Source: an uncultured Dermabacter sp. (lineage in GTDB: Bacteria; Actinomycetota; Actinomycetes; Actinomycetales; Dermabacteraceae). Taken from it: a stretch of 64,000 nt of DNA. Positions 50,126-59,645 of the stretch are shown here, piece after piece. Position numbers and translations under genes: made by a program. Positions within the stretch are counted from its first letter, which is position 1; every line of letters begins with the position of its first letter. Under the pieces are notes generated by a model that had not been told where the DNA came from, did no database searches, and saw only the letters and a program-made list of their open reading frames with translations. The stretch covers positions 62,001 to 126,000 of the forward strand of contig CAMXWV010000006.1 of the NCBI GenBank assembly GCA_947252755.1, written 5' to 3'.

Positions 50126-51706
50126 ATGACCTCCACCTCCTCTCCCGCACATCGACAGCAGTCCACGACCCTGCTGCCGCTGATCGCGAAGATCCTGTTC
50201 CTCGGGATCGTGGCCGCCACCACGGTGTGGCTGCTGCCGCTGCTGATCGCGCAGAAGCAGTGGCTGTGGCTGGTGTTCACCACGGTGGCGGTGATCGCCA
50301 TCTTCGTGATCTACACAACCCGGCGTTTCATCCCTGCGAAGTACATCTTCCCGGGCACGTTCTTCCTGGTGCTGTTCCTGATCACCCCGATCGTGCTGAC
50401 CGTGGGATATTCATTCACCAACTACGGTGACGGCTCCCGCGGCACGAAGGAAGAGGCAATCGCCTCGATCACCGGCAACTCGGTGCAGCAGGTTCCGGGA
50501 GCGCCCCGCTACACGCTGAGCGTGGCCACCACCGGCACTCCCGCTGACGGTCCGTACACCTTCTTCCTGGTCAACCAGCAGGACGGCCAGGTCTTCCGCG
50601 GCGGAACCGATGAGCCGCTCACCCCCGTGGAGCCGGATCAGGTCACCCTCAAGGCCGACCGCGTCACGGAGGCGAAGGGCTACACGATCCTGACCGCCCG
50701 CGAAGTCAACACCTCATTCGCGCAGATCTCCGAGGTGGCAGTGGAGGTGGATGACTCCTCAGCGATCCGCATCCTGGATCCGGGAACGGCCTTCGAGGGC
50801 ACCAAGACCCTGCAGTATGACGAAGCCTCCGACACGATCACCAATGTCAAGACCGGCGATACGTACACCGTGGCAACGGTGGGCCGCGAGCAGGCGTTCG
50901 TGGACAAGGACGGCAAGCGAGCCTTCTCCCAGAACTGGCTGCAGGGAGTCGGCCTGGACAACTACAAGCGTCTGTTCACCAACGGGAACGTGGGTGCGCA
51001 GTTCCTCAAGGCATTCGGGTGGACCCTCGTCTTCGCCGCGGGCTCCGTGGTCCTGACATTCCTGCTGGGCCTGTTCCTTGCGCTCGCACTCAATGACGAC
51101 CGCATCAAAGGCCGCCGGCTCTATCGGTCCTTCCTGCTTCTGCCGTACGCGGTGCCGGGCTTTATCGCGCTGCTGATCTGGTCAAACTTCTACAACCAGG
51201 ACTACGGCCTGATCAACAACCTCACAGGGCTGCACATCAACTGGCTGGGCGATCCCACCATGGCAAAGGTTGCAATCCTGCTGACGAACCTGTGGATGGG
51301 CTTCCCCTACATGTTCATTGTGTGTACCGGCGCGCTGCAGTCGATCCCGTCGGATGTGAAGGAGGCCGCCCGCATCGACGGCGCCTCCGGACTGCAGACC
51401 ACAATGCGCGTGATCGCACCGCTGCTGCTGGTCTCGATCGCGCCGCTGCTGGTGGCGAGCTTCGCGTTCAACTTCAACAACTTCAACGCGATCGAGCTGC
51501 TCACCGGCGGCGGGCCGTTCCCGCCCGGCGAGTTCACCCGCGGCGGAACGGACATCCTGATCTCCATGGTGTATCGGATCGCATTCGGCGGTTCCGGCGC
51601 GGACTTCGGCTTTGCATCCGCGGTGTCGGTGGTGCTGTTCATCATCACCGGTCTGCTGGCGGCGTTCCAGTTCCGGTTCACCAAGTTCCTCGAAGACGTC
51701 AACTGA
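50126..51706 (+). CDS. malF: Maltose ABC transporter permease MalF
   Basis: 526 residues. Three N-terminal helices (about 17-100), a large extracytoplasmic domain (about 100-270), then the permease core with five or six helices. The EAA loop that docks the ATPase is DVKEAARIDGASGLQTT. Size and large P2-like loop match MalF. 142 bases separate it from malE with no obvious promoter. Confidence 0.93.
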   Translation: MTSTSSPAHRQQSTTLLPLIAKILFLGIVAATTVWLLPLLIAQKQWLWLVFTTVAVIAIFVIYTTRRFIPAKYIFPGTFFLVLFLITPIVLTVGYSFTNYGDGSRGTKEEAIASITGNSVQQVPGAPRYTLSVATTGTPADGPYTFFLVNQQDGQVFRGGTDEPLTPVEPDQVTLKADRVTEAKGYTILTAREVNTSFAQISEVAVEVDDSSAIRILDPGTAFEGTKTLQYDEASDTITNVKTGDTYTVATVGREQAFVDKDGKRAFSQNWLQGVGLDNYKRLFTNGNVGAQFLKAFGWTLVFAAGSVVLTFLLGLFLALALNDDRIKGRRLYRSFLLLPYAVPGFIALLIWSNFYNQDYGLINNLTGLHINWLGDPTMAKVAILLTNLWMGFPYMFIVCTGALQSIPSDVKEAARIDGASGLQTTMRVIAPLLLVSIAPLLVASFAFNFNNFNAIELLTGGGPFPPGEFTRGGTDILISMVYRIAFGGSGADFGFASAVSVVLFIITGLLAAFQFRFTKFLEDVN

Positions 51707-51725
51707 GCGGAAACGAGACATCACC

Positions 51726-52661
51726 ATGACTTCTCACAGCATCTCCCCCGCCGAGCGTTCCGCACACAGTGCATCCCCTCAGGACGAGGCTCCTCAGCAG
51801 AACCGCATGAGCATCGGCCGCTGGTTCGCGGAGATCGGATGGCGCCACCTGGTGGGCGTCGCCGCTCTGATCTTCGCCGCGATTCCGATCCTCTACGTCA
51901 TCTCCGCCTCGGTGAACCCGCTGGGCACGGTCTCCTCCACGAGCCTGATCCCCACCTCGGTGAGCTTCGACCATTTCCGCAGTCTGCTCAGCGGCGAGCG
52001 CGGCCCATTCCTGCGCTGGTATCTCAATACGGTCATCGTGTGCACCGTGGTGGCAACCACCCAGGTGTTCCTTTCGGTGCTGGCTAGCTACGCGTTCAGT
52101 CGGATGCGCTTCAAGGGCCGCCGCGGCGGCATGCTGGCGCTGCTGCTGATCATGATGTTCCCCGCGATCCTCGCCATGATCGCGATCTACACGATGATCT
52201 CCGGCCTTGGCCAGGCGATCCCGTTCCTGGGCCTGGACACGCTGCCCGGCTACATCATCGTGCTGCTGGGCGGCTCTCTCGGGCAGGTGTGGCTGATCAA
52301 GGGCTTCTTTGACACGGTGCCGAAGGAGCTCGACGAGGCCGCGATCCTGGACGGCGCCACGCACTGGCAGACCTTCTGGCGGATCCTGCTGCCCACGCTC
52401 ACACCGATCTTGGCCACCACCTTCCTGCTGTCCCTGGTCGGCGTGATGAGCGACTTCCTGCTGGGCTCGATCTTCCTCACCAGCGATGAGAACAAGACAC
52501 TTGCGGTGGGGCTGTACGGCATGCTGTCCGGCGACCGGTCGAACAACCTGGGCATCTTCGCTGCCGGTGCGGTGATGACGATGATCCCGGTGATCATCCT
52601 GTACCAGTTCCTGCAGAAGTACATTGTGGGCGGCTCCACCTCCGGTGCGGTCAAGGGCTGA
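51726..52661 (+). CDS. malG: Maltose ABC transporter permease MalG
   Basis: 311 residues with six helices. EAA loop: ELDEAAILDGATHWQTF. The Met at 51726 was chosen because it falls 19 bases after the malF stop; the N-terminus up to residue 35 is polar. The C-terminal end YIVGGSTSGAVKG is that of MalG. Confidence 0.93.
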   Translation: MTSHSISPAERSAHSASPQDEAPQQNRMSIGRWFAEIGWRHLVGVAALIFAAIPILYVISASVNPLGTVSSTSLIPTSVSFDHFRSLLSGERGPFLRWYLNTVIVCTVVATTQVFLSVLASYAFSRMRFKGRRGGMLALLLIMMFPAILAMIAIYTMISGLGQAIPFLGLDTLPGYIIVLLGGSLGQVWLIKGFFDTVPKELDEAAILDGATHWQTFWRILLPTLTPILATTFLLSLVGVMSDFLLGSIFLTSDENKTLAVGLYGMLSGDRSNNLGIFAAGAVMTMIPVIILYQFLQKYIVGGSTSGAVKG

Positions 52662-52668
52662 TCTGCTG

Positions 52669-54597
52669 ATGCCGCTCCTTCCCCCCGCCGTGGAGCCGTT
52701 TCACGACTCCGGTCCGCTGTGCGTCTCAGCGAACCCGGCGCCGCTCGGCTCCACGGTAACGGTGCGGCTGTGGCTGCCGGACAGCTGGCCGGTCGCATCG
52801 ATTGCGCTGCGCCAGGTAAGGGACGGCGAGCCCGTCGCCACCACGATGACCGCCGCGGATCGCGAGGGGGCCGGTCAGTGGTTCAAAGGTGCGGTGGAGG
52901 TGCACAATCCGCTCACCCGCTACCGCTTCTGCCTGGTGGGCACTGACCGCTCCCCCGTGCCGTACGCCTGGCTGACCGCTGCTGGCCTGGCGCCGCATGA
53001 CGTGTCCGACTCCACGGATTTCAGCATTGTGGGCCATGAGCCGGCGCCCACCTGGGTGGACAGCGCAATCGTGTACCAGATCTTCCCGGACCGCTTCGCC
53101 CGCTCCGACTCCTCCCCCATCCGGCTCGATGGCACCCCCCGGGTTGACCTCCCCGACTGGGCGATCCCCATGCCATGGGACGGCGTCGCAGCAGAGAGGG
53201 GTCATGAGAACGGCCGCCAGATCTTCGGCGGTGACCTGGACGGCATCATCGACCGGCTCGACCACATTCAATCCCTGGGCGCGAACACCCTCTATCTCAC
53301 GCCGATCTTCCCAGCCGGCTCCGCCCACCGGTACGACGCATCCGCCTTTGACCACGTGGATCCCCTGCTCGGCGGGGATGAGGCTCTCATCCGGCTGATC
53401 AGGGCGGTACATGAACGTGGGATGCGGATCATCCTGGACCTCACCACGAACCACACCGGGGACGGGCACCAGTGGTTCCAGGCTGCGCGCGCTGACCGCG
53501 AGGCCCCTGAGCGCGCGTTCTACATGTTCAGCGAGCCGGTCGATGCCACAGCGGATCCTTGCACAGATGCCTACGTGGGGTGGCTGGGGGTGCCGAGCCT
53601 GCCGAAGCTCGACCACGGCGCTGCTGCGATGCGCGAAGCGCTCTATGAGGGTCCAGGCTCGATCACAGCCCGCTACCTCAGCGAACCGTTTGGGGCTGAC
53701 GGCTGGCGGATCGACGTTGCGAACATGACCGGCCGCTTCGGCGCGCAGGATCTGGCTCATGATGTGGCCCGCACAATGCGCCGCACAATGAGCGCGGATC
53801 ACTGGCTGATCGCCGAGCACGGTCATGACGCCACCCGGGACCTGGACGGGGACGGCTGGCACGGCACAATGAACTATGTGGGATTCACCCGTCCGATCTG
53901 GGCATGGCTCGCCGATGAGGACTCCTCCCTCAACTGGCTGGGCCTGCCGATGAGCATTCCACGCCTGAGCGGCACCGCAATCGCGCACACACTTCGCCGG
54001 TACAACGCGGAGATGCCCTACCCGTCCCAGCTGCACTCGCAGAACCTGCTCTCCAGCCATGACACACCCCGGATCCGCACCGTCACTGGCAGCGTGGACC
54101 GCACCTACGTGGCGTTCGGTCTGCTCGCTGCTCTGCCCGGTGTGCCCACCGTGTTCGCCGGTGATGAACTCGCCGGTGAGGGCCGCAACGGTGAGCACTC
54201 CCGCACCCCGATGCCGTGGGAAGCGATCGATTCGGGCGCTATTCCCGCGCATTCCGCTGCCACTCTGGATTGGGTTCGCCGTGTGCTCCGGCTGCGCGCT
54301 GAACAGCCGGCGCTGAACACCGGCGGGCTGCGCTGGCTGCACACCTCGGATGATGCGATCGTGTTCGTGCGCACACATCCTTCAGGCAGTGTTCTGGTGC
54401 ATGCAGCGCGTGCCGGCCACGACTCGATCAGCATTGATGTCGGCGTCCTGCTCGGTGAGGCGAACACATCCGATACCCTGCTGCGCCAGGGTGAGCTGAG
54501 CGCCTCACTCACCCCCAGCACCCTCACCCTCACCAGTTCCGGTCCGGGCGTGCAGATGCTTGCTCTGACCCCATCTCTGACCACAGTCCCCGAATAA
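52669..54597 (+). CDS. GH13 alpha-amylase-family hydrolase (cyclomaltodextrinase/neopullulanase-like)
   Basis: 642 residues. A beta-sandwich N-terminal domain (about 1-125) precedes the barrel, as in neopullulanase-type GH13. Conserved regions: ILDLTTNHTGDGH, GWRIDVANMTG with the nucleophile Asp, LIAEHGHD with the acid Glu, and LSSHDTPRI. No signal peptide is seen, so it acts inside the cell on imported maltodextrins. It begins eight bases after malG. Confidence 0.9.
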   Translation: MPLLPPAVEPFHDSGPLCVSANPAPLGSTVTVRLWLPDSWPVASIALRQVRDGEPVATTMTAADREGAGQWFKGAVEVHNPLTRYRFCLVGTDRSPVPYAWLTAAGLAPHDVSDSTDFSIVGHEPAPTWVDSAIVYQIFPDRFARSDSSPIRLDGTPRVDLPDWAIPMPWDGVAAERGHENGRQIFGGDLDGIIDRLDHIQSLGANTLYLTPIFPAGSAHRYDASAFDHVDPLLGGDEALIRLIRAVHERGMRIILDLTTNHTGDGHQWFQAARADREAPERAFYMFSEPVDATADPCTDAYVGWLGVPSLPKLDHGAAAMREALYEGPGSITARYLSEPFGADGWRIDVANMTGRFGAQDLAHDVARTMRRTMSADHWLIAEHGHDATRDLDGDGWHGTMNYVGFTRPIWAWLADEDSSLNWLGLPMSIPRLSGTAIAHTLRRYNAEMPYPSQLHSQNLLSSHDTPRIRTVTGSVDRTYVAFGLLAALPGVPTVFAGDELAGEGRNGEHSRTPMPWEAIDSGAIPAHSAATLDWVRRVLRLRAEQPALNTGGLRWLHTSDDAIVFVRTHPSGSVLVHAARAGHDSISIDVGVLLGEANTSDTLLRQGELSASLTPSTLTLTSSGPGVQMLALTPSLTTVPE

Positions 54598-54610
54598 GGA
54601 GAGTTCACAC

Positions 54611-56218
54611 ATGTCTCAGCAGTGGTGGCGCGACGCGGTCGTGTACCAGGTGTACCCCCGGTCCTTCGCGGATGGGAACGGAGACGGCATGGGCGATCTG
54701 CCCGGCATCACCTCCCGCCTGGAGCATTTGAAGACCCTTGGAGTTGACGCGCTCTGGCTGTCGCCGTTCTACACCTCCCCGCAGAAGGACGGCGGCTATG
54801 ACGTTGCCGACTACACCGATGTGGATCCCCGCTTCGGCACCCTTGCCGACGCGGACGATCTCATCGCCAAGGCGCACGACCTGGGCCTCAAGGTGATCGT
54901 GGACATCGTTCCGAATCATTCCTCGGACCAGCATGAGCTGTTCCAGGCGGCCCTGGCGGCAGAGCCCGGCTCCCCCGAACGCGATATGTACATCTTCCGC
55001 GACGGTCGCGGCGCCAACGGTGAGGAGCCGCCGAACAATTGGCAGTCCATCTTCCACGGCTCCGCCTGGACCCGTGAGCAGGACGGCGCCGGCCAGTGGT
55101 ACCTGCACCTGTTCGACCCCTCCCAGCCGGACTTCAACTGGGAGAACCCGAAGGTGCATGAGCTGTTCGAGGGCGTGCTGCGGTTCTGGCTGGACCGCGG
55201 CGCTGACGGCTTCCGCGTGGACGTGGCGCACGGCATGATCAAACCGGCGGGCCTGCCGGACGAGTCCGACGAGCACAAAGCCGAGATGGCGGGCGACCCC
55301 GAAGTGGCACCGGTCTACTTCGACCAGGACGGTGTGCACGAGATCTACCGCGAGTGGCGTGCGATCCTCGATGAGTACCCCGGCGATCGCATGATGGTGG
55401 CAGAGGCATGGGTGCCGCGTTCTCGCCAGCACCTGTATGTGCGGCCTGATGAGTGCCATCAGATCTTCAACTTCGGCTTCCTGAACTCCGGCTGGTCCGT
55501 GGAGACGATCACCGATGCGATCATGACCCCGCTGACCTTCGCGAAGAATGTGGGCGCCCCCACCACCTGGGTGCTCTCCAACCATGACGTGATCCGCCAC
55601 GCCACCCGCTACGGCTTCGAGCATGGCTACCAGTTCGGCGAGGGTCTTTCCCGCGATGAGAACCCGGACCTGGAGCTGGGACTGCGCCGGGCGCGCGGCG
55701 CCACCGCGCTTATGCTCGCACTGCCGGGCTCGGCCTACCTCTATCAGGGTGAGGAGTTCGGTCTGCCGGAGGTGGCGGACATCCCCGACGAGCTCCGTGA
55801 AGACCCCGCGCACAAACGCGCCGGTGTGCCCGGACGCGACGGCTGCCGTGTGCCGCTGCCGTGGGAGAAGGACAAGCCCGCGTTCGGTTTCAGCGAGACC
55901 GGTGAATCGTGGCTGCCACAGCCGACGATCTTCGGTGAGCGCGCACCTGATCAGCAGGACGGTGTGGCTGGCTCCACGCTGGAGATGTACCGGAAGGCGC
56001 TCCGGCTGCGTCGTGAGCACAACCTGGGATCCGGCGATGTGCAGATGAACGACTCACCGGCTGAGGGCGTCCTCTCCTTCACCAACGGTGAGGTGACGGT
56101 GCTGGTGAACACCACGGACGAGGATCTGCCGCTGCCGGAGGGCGCCGAGGTGCTGCTGGCATCCCACCCGGATGCGGAGCAGACCCTCGCAGCGGACTCC
56201 ACGGTGTGGCTGCGCTGA
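54611..56218 (+). CDS. Alpha-glucosidase, GH13
   Basis: 535 residues without signal peptide. Regions VIVDIVPNHSSDQH, GFRVDVAHGM with nucleophile Asp, VAEAWV with acid Glu, and LSNHDVIRH. The start (WWRDAVVYQVYPRSFADGNGDG) and GDL/GGYDVADY features match oligo-1,6-glucosidase/alpha-glucosidase subfamilies. It would release glucose from maltose and short dextrins. AAGGAGAG before the ATG; it ends the maltose operon. Confidence 0.93.
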   Translation: MSQQWWRDAVVYQVYPRSFADGNGDGMGDLPGITSRLEHLKTLGVDALWLSPFYTSPQKDGGYDVADYTDVDPRFGTLADADDLIAKAHDLGLKVIVDIVPNHSSDQHELFQAALAAEPGSPERDMYIFRDGRGANGEEPPNNWQSIFHGSAWTREQDGAGQWYLHLFDPSQPDFNWENPKVHELFEGVLRFWLDRGADGFRVDVAHGMIKPAGLPDESDEHKAEMAGDPEVAPVYFDQDGVHEIYREWRAILDEYPGDRMMVAEAWVPRSRQHLYVRPDECHQIFNFGFLNSGWSVETITDAIMTPLTFAKNVGAPTTWVLSNHDVIRHATRYGFEHGYQFGEGLSRDENPDLELGLRRARGATALMLALPGSAYLYQGEEFGLPEVADIPDELREDPAHKRAGVPGRDGCRVPLPWEKDKPAFGFSETGESWLPQPTIFGERAPDQQDGVAGSTLEMYRKALRLRREHNLGSGDVQMNDSPAEGVLSFTNGEVTVLVNTTDEDLPLPEGAEVLLASHPDAEQTLAADSTVWLR

Positions 56219-56280
56219 TCGGACGGTCCCTGATGGGACACATCGGGCCGCCGCGCACCGCGAGCGCGTGCTGAGCTGAC

Positions 56281-56315
56281 CGGGGCGGGAAGAGCGTGAG
56301 CATCTTCCCGCCCCG
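56281..56315 (+). terminator. Terminator of the maltose operon
   Basis: CGGGGCGGGAAGA and its exact complement flank a nine-base loop. Confidence 0.75.
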
Positions 56316-56378
56316 TGACTTCCGCGACTCGGACGGTGAGCAGGCCGCGCTTTGCCCCGTGTGAGAACCCTGTTTCCC

Positions 56379-56384
56379 TATAGT
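56379..56384 (+). promoter_or_regulatory. Candidate -10 box of the asnB-like gene
   Basis: TATAGT, about 48 bases before the ATG at 56433. Confidence 0.45.
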
Positions 56385-56432
56385 GGATTGACCGCAGTTC
56401 TGCGGCTGATGCACCCCGACTGAAGGATCCCT

Positions 56433-58286
56433 ATGTGCGGTTTCACCGGCTTCGTCGATTCCACTACCGCGGACCGTGATGCGGTCATCAAGCAGATGAC
56501 CGATCTGATCGTGCACCGCGGCCCCGATGACGAAGGCTTCTACGTGGATGCTGACATCGCCATGGGCTTCCGCCGACTGTCGATCATCGACCTTGACCAC
56601 GGTGCCCAGCCGATCCCGAACGAGGACTCCACGAAGTGGATCACCTTCAACGGCGAGATCTACAACTTCCGTGAGCTGCGCGCCGAGCTGGAGGCGGCCG
56701 GCCACACCTTCCGCACCCAGGCCGATACCGAGACGATCCTCCATGGTTATGAGGAGTGGGGAACGGGTGTTCTGGACCGGCTGCGCGGCATGTTCGCGTT
56801 CGTCATCTGGGACACCGAGACCAAAACCCTGTTCGGCGCACGGGACCCGTTCGGCATCAAACCCTTCTACTACCAGCTCAATGACGGTCTGTTCCTGTAC
56901 GGCAGCGAGATCAAGTCCTTCCTGCCGCACCCGGGGTTCATCAAAGAAGTCAACGAAGAGGTTCTGCCGGACTACCTCTCCTTCGAGTACATCCCCAATG
57001 AGCAGACCCTGTTCCGCGGTGTGAAGAAGCTGCTCGGCGGCCATTTCTTCACCTATGCGGATGGCGAGCTGACCATCGAGCAGTTCTTCTCGGCGGACTT
57101 CGAGCCGGACGAGTCCGTCAGCCTGGATGAGTGGAAGGAGCGCATCACTGCCGCGGTCACGAACAGCGTGGACATCCACCGCGTGGCTGATGTGGAGGTG
57201 GGATGCTTCCTCTCCTCCGGCATCGACTCCTCCTACATCACCAACGAGCTCGCCTCGAAGGCCTCGAACGTGAAGGCATTCTCCGTGGGCTACAACGATG
57301 ACAAGATCTCGGAGCTGTCCTACGCTCGCGCGTTCGCTGACCACATCGGCGTGGACTTCTCTGCCAAGGTGCTGGGCGCTGCCGAAACCTTCAACGCAGT
57401 GCCGCAGATCCAATACCTGATGGATGAGCCGTTGCCGAACCCATCAGCGCTGCCGCTGTTCTTCCTCACCGAGCATGCCCGGGAGCAGGTGAAGGTTGTG
57501 ATGAGCGGAGAGGGCGCAGACGAGCTCTTCGGCGGCTACAACCAGTACCGGGAGCCGCTGGACTACGCGCTCTACCAGAAGGTGCCGGCACCTTTGCGCC
57601 GCCTGATCGCGCGGGGGGCTGCCCGGCTGCCCCAGATTCCGGGCAAGCGATTCCTCACCCGTGCCGCCAAGCCGCTCGCTGAGCGGTTCTTCCGCAACCA
57701 GTACGTGTTCAGCGAAGCAGAGCGCCTGAAGGTGCTGCGGCCCGGTTCGGTCGCGGCTCGCAGCGCCATCCCCACCGCGCAGCGCACCAAGCCGCTGTTC
57801 GATCGTGTGGCCCACCAGGACGATGTGACGGCGATGCAGTCTGTGGATATCCGCACCTGGATGCTGCATGACATCAACCTCAAGGCGGACAAGATGGCGA
57901 TGGGGCACTCGCTGGAGCTGCGAGTGCCGTTCCTGGACCGGGAGGTCTGGGAGGTAGCCCGGCGCATCCCCACCCGGCACCGGGTGACCAAGGAGAACAC
58001 GAAGGTTGCGCTGCGGGCGGCTGCCCAGGACATGATCCCTGCCGCCACCGCGCAGAAGAAGAAGCTCGGCTTCCCGGTGCCGCTCAATGGGTGGCTGCGC
58101 GAGGAGCCGTACCTGTCCCAGGTGCGGGAGATGTTCACTTCCGACGCGGCCGCACAGTTCTTCAATCAGGATCATCTGACGCACATGCTGGATGTGCACG
58201 TCAGCGGCCAGGATGGGTACATGAAGCGGATCTGGTCCATCTACTGCTTCCTGGTGTGGCACCGCGAGTTCTTCATCGAGCGCTGA
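56433..58286 (+). CDS. Glutamine-dependent asparagine synthase-like amidotransferase (AsnB/LtsA/AsnH type)
   Basis: 617 residues. The N-terminal glutaminase has the catalytic Cys2 (MCGFTGFV), VHRGPDDEGFY, FNGEIYNF and GARDPFGIKP. The synthetase domain has the ATP loop FLSSGIDSSYI (one Gly replaced by Ser, as in several relatives), SGEGADELFGGYN and KKLGFPVP. It follows the B. subtilis AsnB / C. glutamicum LtsA type, which amidates meso-diaminopimelate of peptidoglycan, rather than short E. coli AsnB. In L. lactis the related AsnH amidates the D-Asp bridge. The next gene is a D-Asp-ligase-like enzyme eleven bases on. AAGGAT before the ATG. Confidence 0.9.
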   Translation: MCGFTGFVDSTTADRDAVIKQMTDLIVHRGPDDEGFYVDADIAMGFRRLSIIDLDHGAQPIPNEDSTKWITFNGEIYNFRELRAELEAAGHTFRTQADTETILHGYEEWGTGVLDRLRGMFAFVIWDTETKTLFGARDPFGIKPFYYQLNDGLFLYGSEIKSFLPHPGFIKEVNEEVLPDYLSFEYIPNEQTLFRGVKKLLGGHFFTYADGELTIEQFFSADFEPDESVSLDEWKERITAAVTNSVDIHRVADVEVGCFLSSGIDSSYITNELASKASNVKAFSVGYNDDKISELSYARAFADHIGVDFSAKVLGAAETFNAVPQIQYLMDEPLPNPSALPLFFLTEHAREQVKVVMSGEGADELFGGYNQYREPLDYALYQKVPAPLRRLIARGAARLPQIPGKRFLTRAAKPLAERFFRNQYVFSEAERLKVLRPGSVAARSAIPTAQRTKPLFDRVAHQDDVTAMQSVDIRTWMLHDINLKADKMAMGHSLELRVPFLDREVWEVARRIPTRHRVTKENTKVALRAAAQDMIPAATAQKKKLGFPVPLNGWLREEPYLSQVREMFTSDAAAQFFNQDHLTHMLDVHVSGQDGYMKRIWSIYCFLVWHREFFIER

Positions 58287-58297
58287 ACGGAGACGAT

Positions 58298-59542
58298 ATG
58301 AGCACTGACCCCGGATTCGATCTTGTTCTTGCCGGCACCGGTCTGGGCGTGTATACCCTCGCCACCGCGTTCCATGCCGAATACGGCATCCGTTCAACCG
58401 TGGTGACCCGTGTGGCGGTGGAGGCACAGCGCCGTTCGGTGGCGTGTGAGACCCGGGAGATCGGCGCAAAGGCGAGCGATCTCGAGCTGATCGACGCGCT
58501 GCTGCGCGTGGCCGCCGAGCTGGAGGACCGCACCCCGGGCCGTCCCCGCACCCTGATGGCGAATGAGGATCATCTGATTGAGCTGTTCGCTGAACACCGT
58601 GAGGTGCTGGCGGAGCGTTTCGAGCTGGCGATCCCGTCGGATGAGACGCTTGCGCGGATCGTGGACAAGGCAGAGTTCGAGCTGCTGTGCCGTGAGCTTG
58701 AGGTGCCCACGCCCCGCACGGATATCGTGGACTTCGCCGAGGGCACGGATGTGGGTGCGTTCACCACGGACATCCCGTTCCCGGTGGTGGCGAAGGTGGC
58801 CAAGGTCAGCGACCTGGCCGGCCTCACGATCCCCGGCTACCGCAAGGTGTATTTCCTGCAGTCCGAGCAGGAGCTGCGCGCGGTGTTGGAGAATCACCGC
58901 TCAGCCGGGTTCCGCGGTCGGCTCGTGGTGCAGGAGCTGATCCCGGGTGATGACACGTCGATGTGGTCCATCACGGCGTACGCCGATCACACGGGTGCAG
59001 TGACCCTGCTGTCCAGCGCGCGCGTGCTGCTGGAGGAGCACACCCCGGAGGCGCTGGGCCGCCCTGCCGCGATGATCACCTGCTTTCACGAGGATGCTCT
59101 TGCCGCGGCAGAGCGCCTGCTCACCCACGTGGGCCACCGCGGCTTTGCGAACTTCGATGTGAAACAGGATCCGCGCACCGGTGAGCTGGTGTTCTTCGAG
59201 GTGAACCCGAGGATCGGCCGCAACAACTTCTATGTCACCGCGGCCGGGGCGAACATCGCCCGCTTCCAGAAAGCAGACTGCATCGACCGCACCACGATCC
59301 CCACCGTCCGGGTCACCGAGCAGATCCTGTACTCCCTGGTTCCGATGAGACTGCTGAAGCGCTACGTGCTCGACGAGGACCTGTGGGCGCAGGCACAGCG
59401 CGCTGCGAAGCAGGGCGTGAAGAATCCGTGGGCGTACCGTCCAGATGGTGTGCGGGCCTGGGCGTATGCGAAGGCGGTGGCGCTGAACCATGTGCGCAAG
59501 TACCGCCGCTTCTACCCTGAGCCCACCGAAACCGGGTTCTGA
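58298..59542 (+). CDS. ATP-grasp ligase, D-aspartate ligase (AslA) type, copy 1
   Basis: 414 residues. A Rossmann-like N-terminus (LVLAGTGLGVYTLATAFH) leads into an ATP-grasp domain with VVAKVAKVSD, VVQELIPGDDTSMW, LLEEHTPEALG, GFANFDVKQDPRTGE and the metal-binding EVNPRIGRNN. This closely matches, from memory, the E. faecium D-Asp ligase pattern that joins D-Asp to the peptidoglycan stem peptide. GGAGACGAT before the ATG, eleven bases after the amidotransferase gene. Exact amino acid and acceptor are unproven. Confidence 0.85.
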   Translation: MSTDPGFDLVLAGTGLGVYTLATAFHAEYGIRSTVVTRVAVEAQRRSVACETREIGAKASDLELIDALLRVAAELEDRTPGRPRTLMANEDHLIELFAEHREVLAERFELAIPSDETLARIVDKAEFELLCRELEVPTPRTDIVDFAEGTDVGAFTTDIPFPVVAKVAKVSDLAGLTIPGYRKVYFLQSEQELRAVLENHRSAGFRGRLVVQELIPGDDTSMWSITAYADHTGAVTLLSSARVLLEEHTPEALGRPAAMITCFHEDALAAAERLLTHVGHRGFANFDVKQDPRTGELVFFEVNPRIGRNNFYVTAAGANIARFQKADCIDRTTIPTVRVTEQILYSLVPMRLLKRYVLDEDLWAQAQRAAKQGVKNPWAYRPDGVRAWAYAKAVALNHVRKYRRFYPEPTETGF

Positions 59543-59626
59543 GCCAACACTCCTGAGCCCAACGCCCTGGGCCGAGTGTTCTGGGCCAAGCGTCCTGCGC
59601 TCAGCATCCGGTGCCGAGCATCCTTC

Positions 59627-59644
59627 TGCCGGAGCGCTCCGGCA
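59627..59644 (-). terminator. 18-bp palindrome at the racemase stop
   Basis: TGCCGGAGCGCTCCGGCA, perfect, two bases downstream of the racemase stop. Together with a weaker AACACTC/GAGTGTT hairpin at 59546-59580 it may end the convergent transcripts. Confidence 0.5.
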
Positions 59645-59645
59645 C

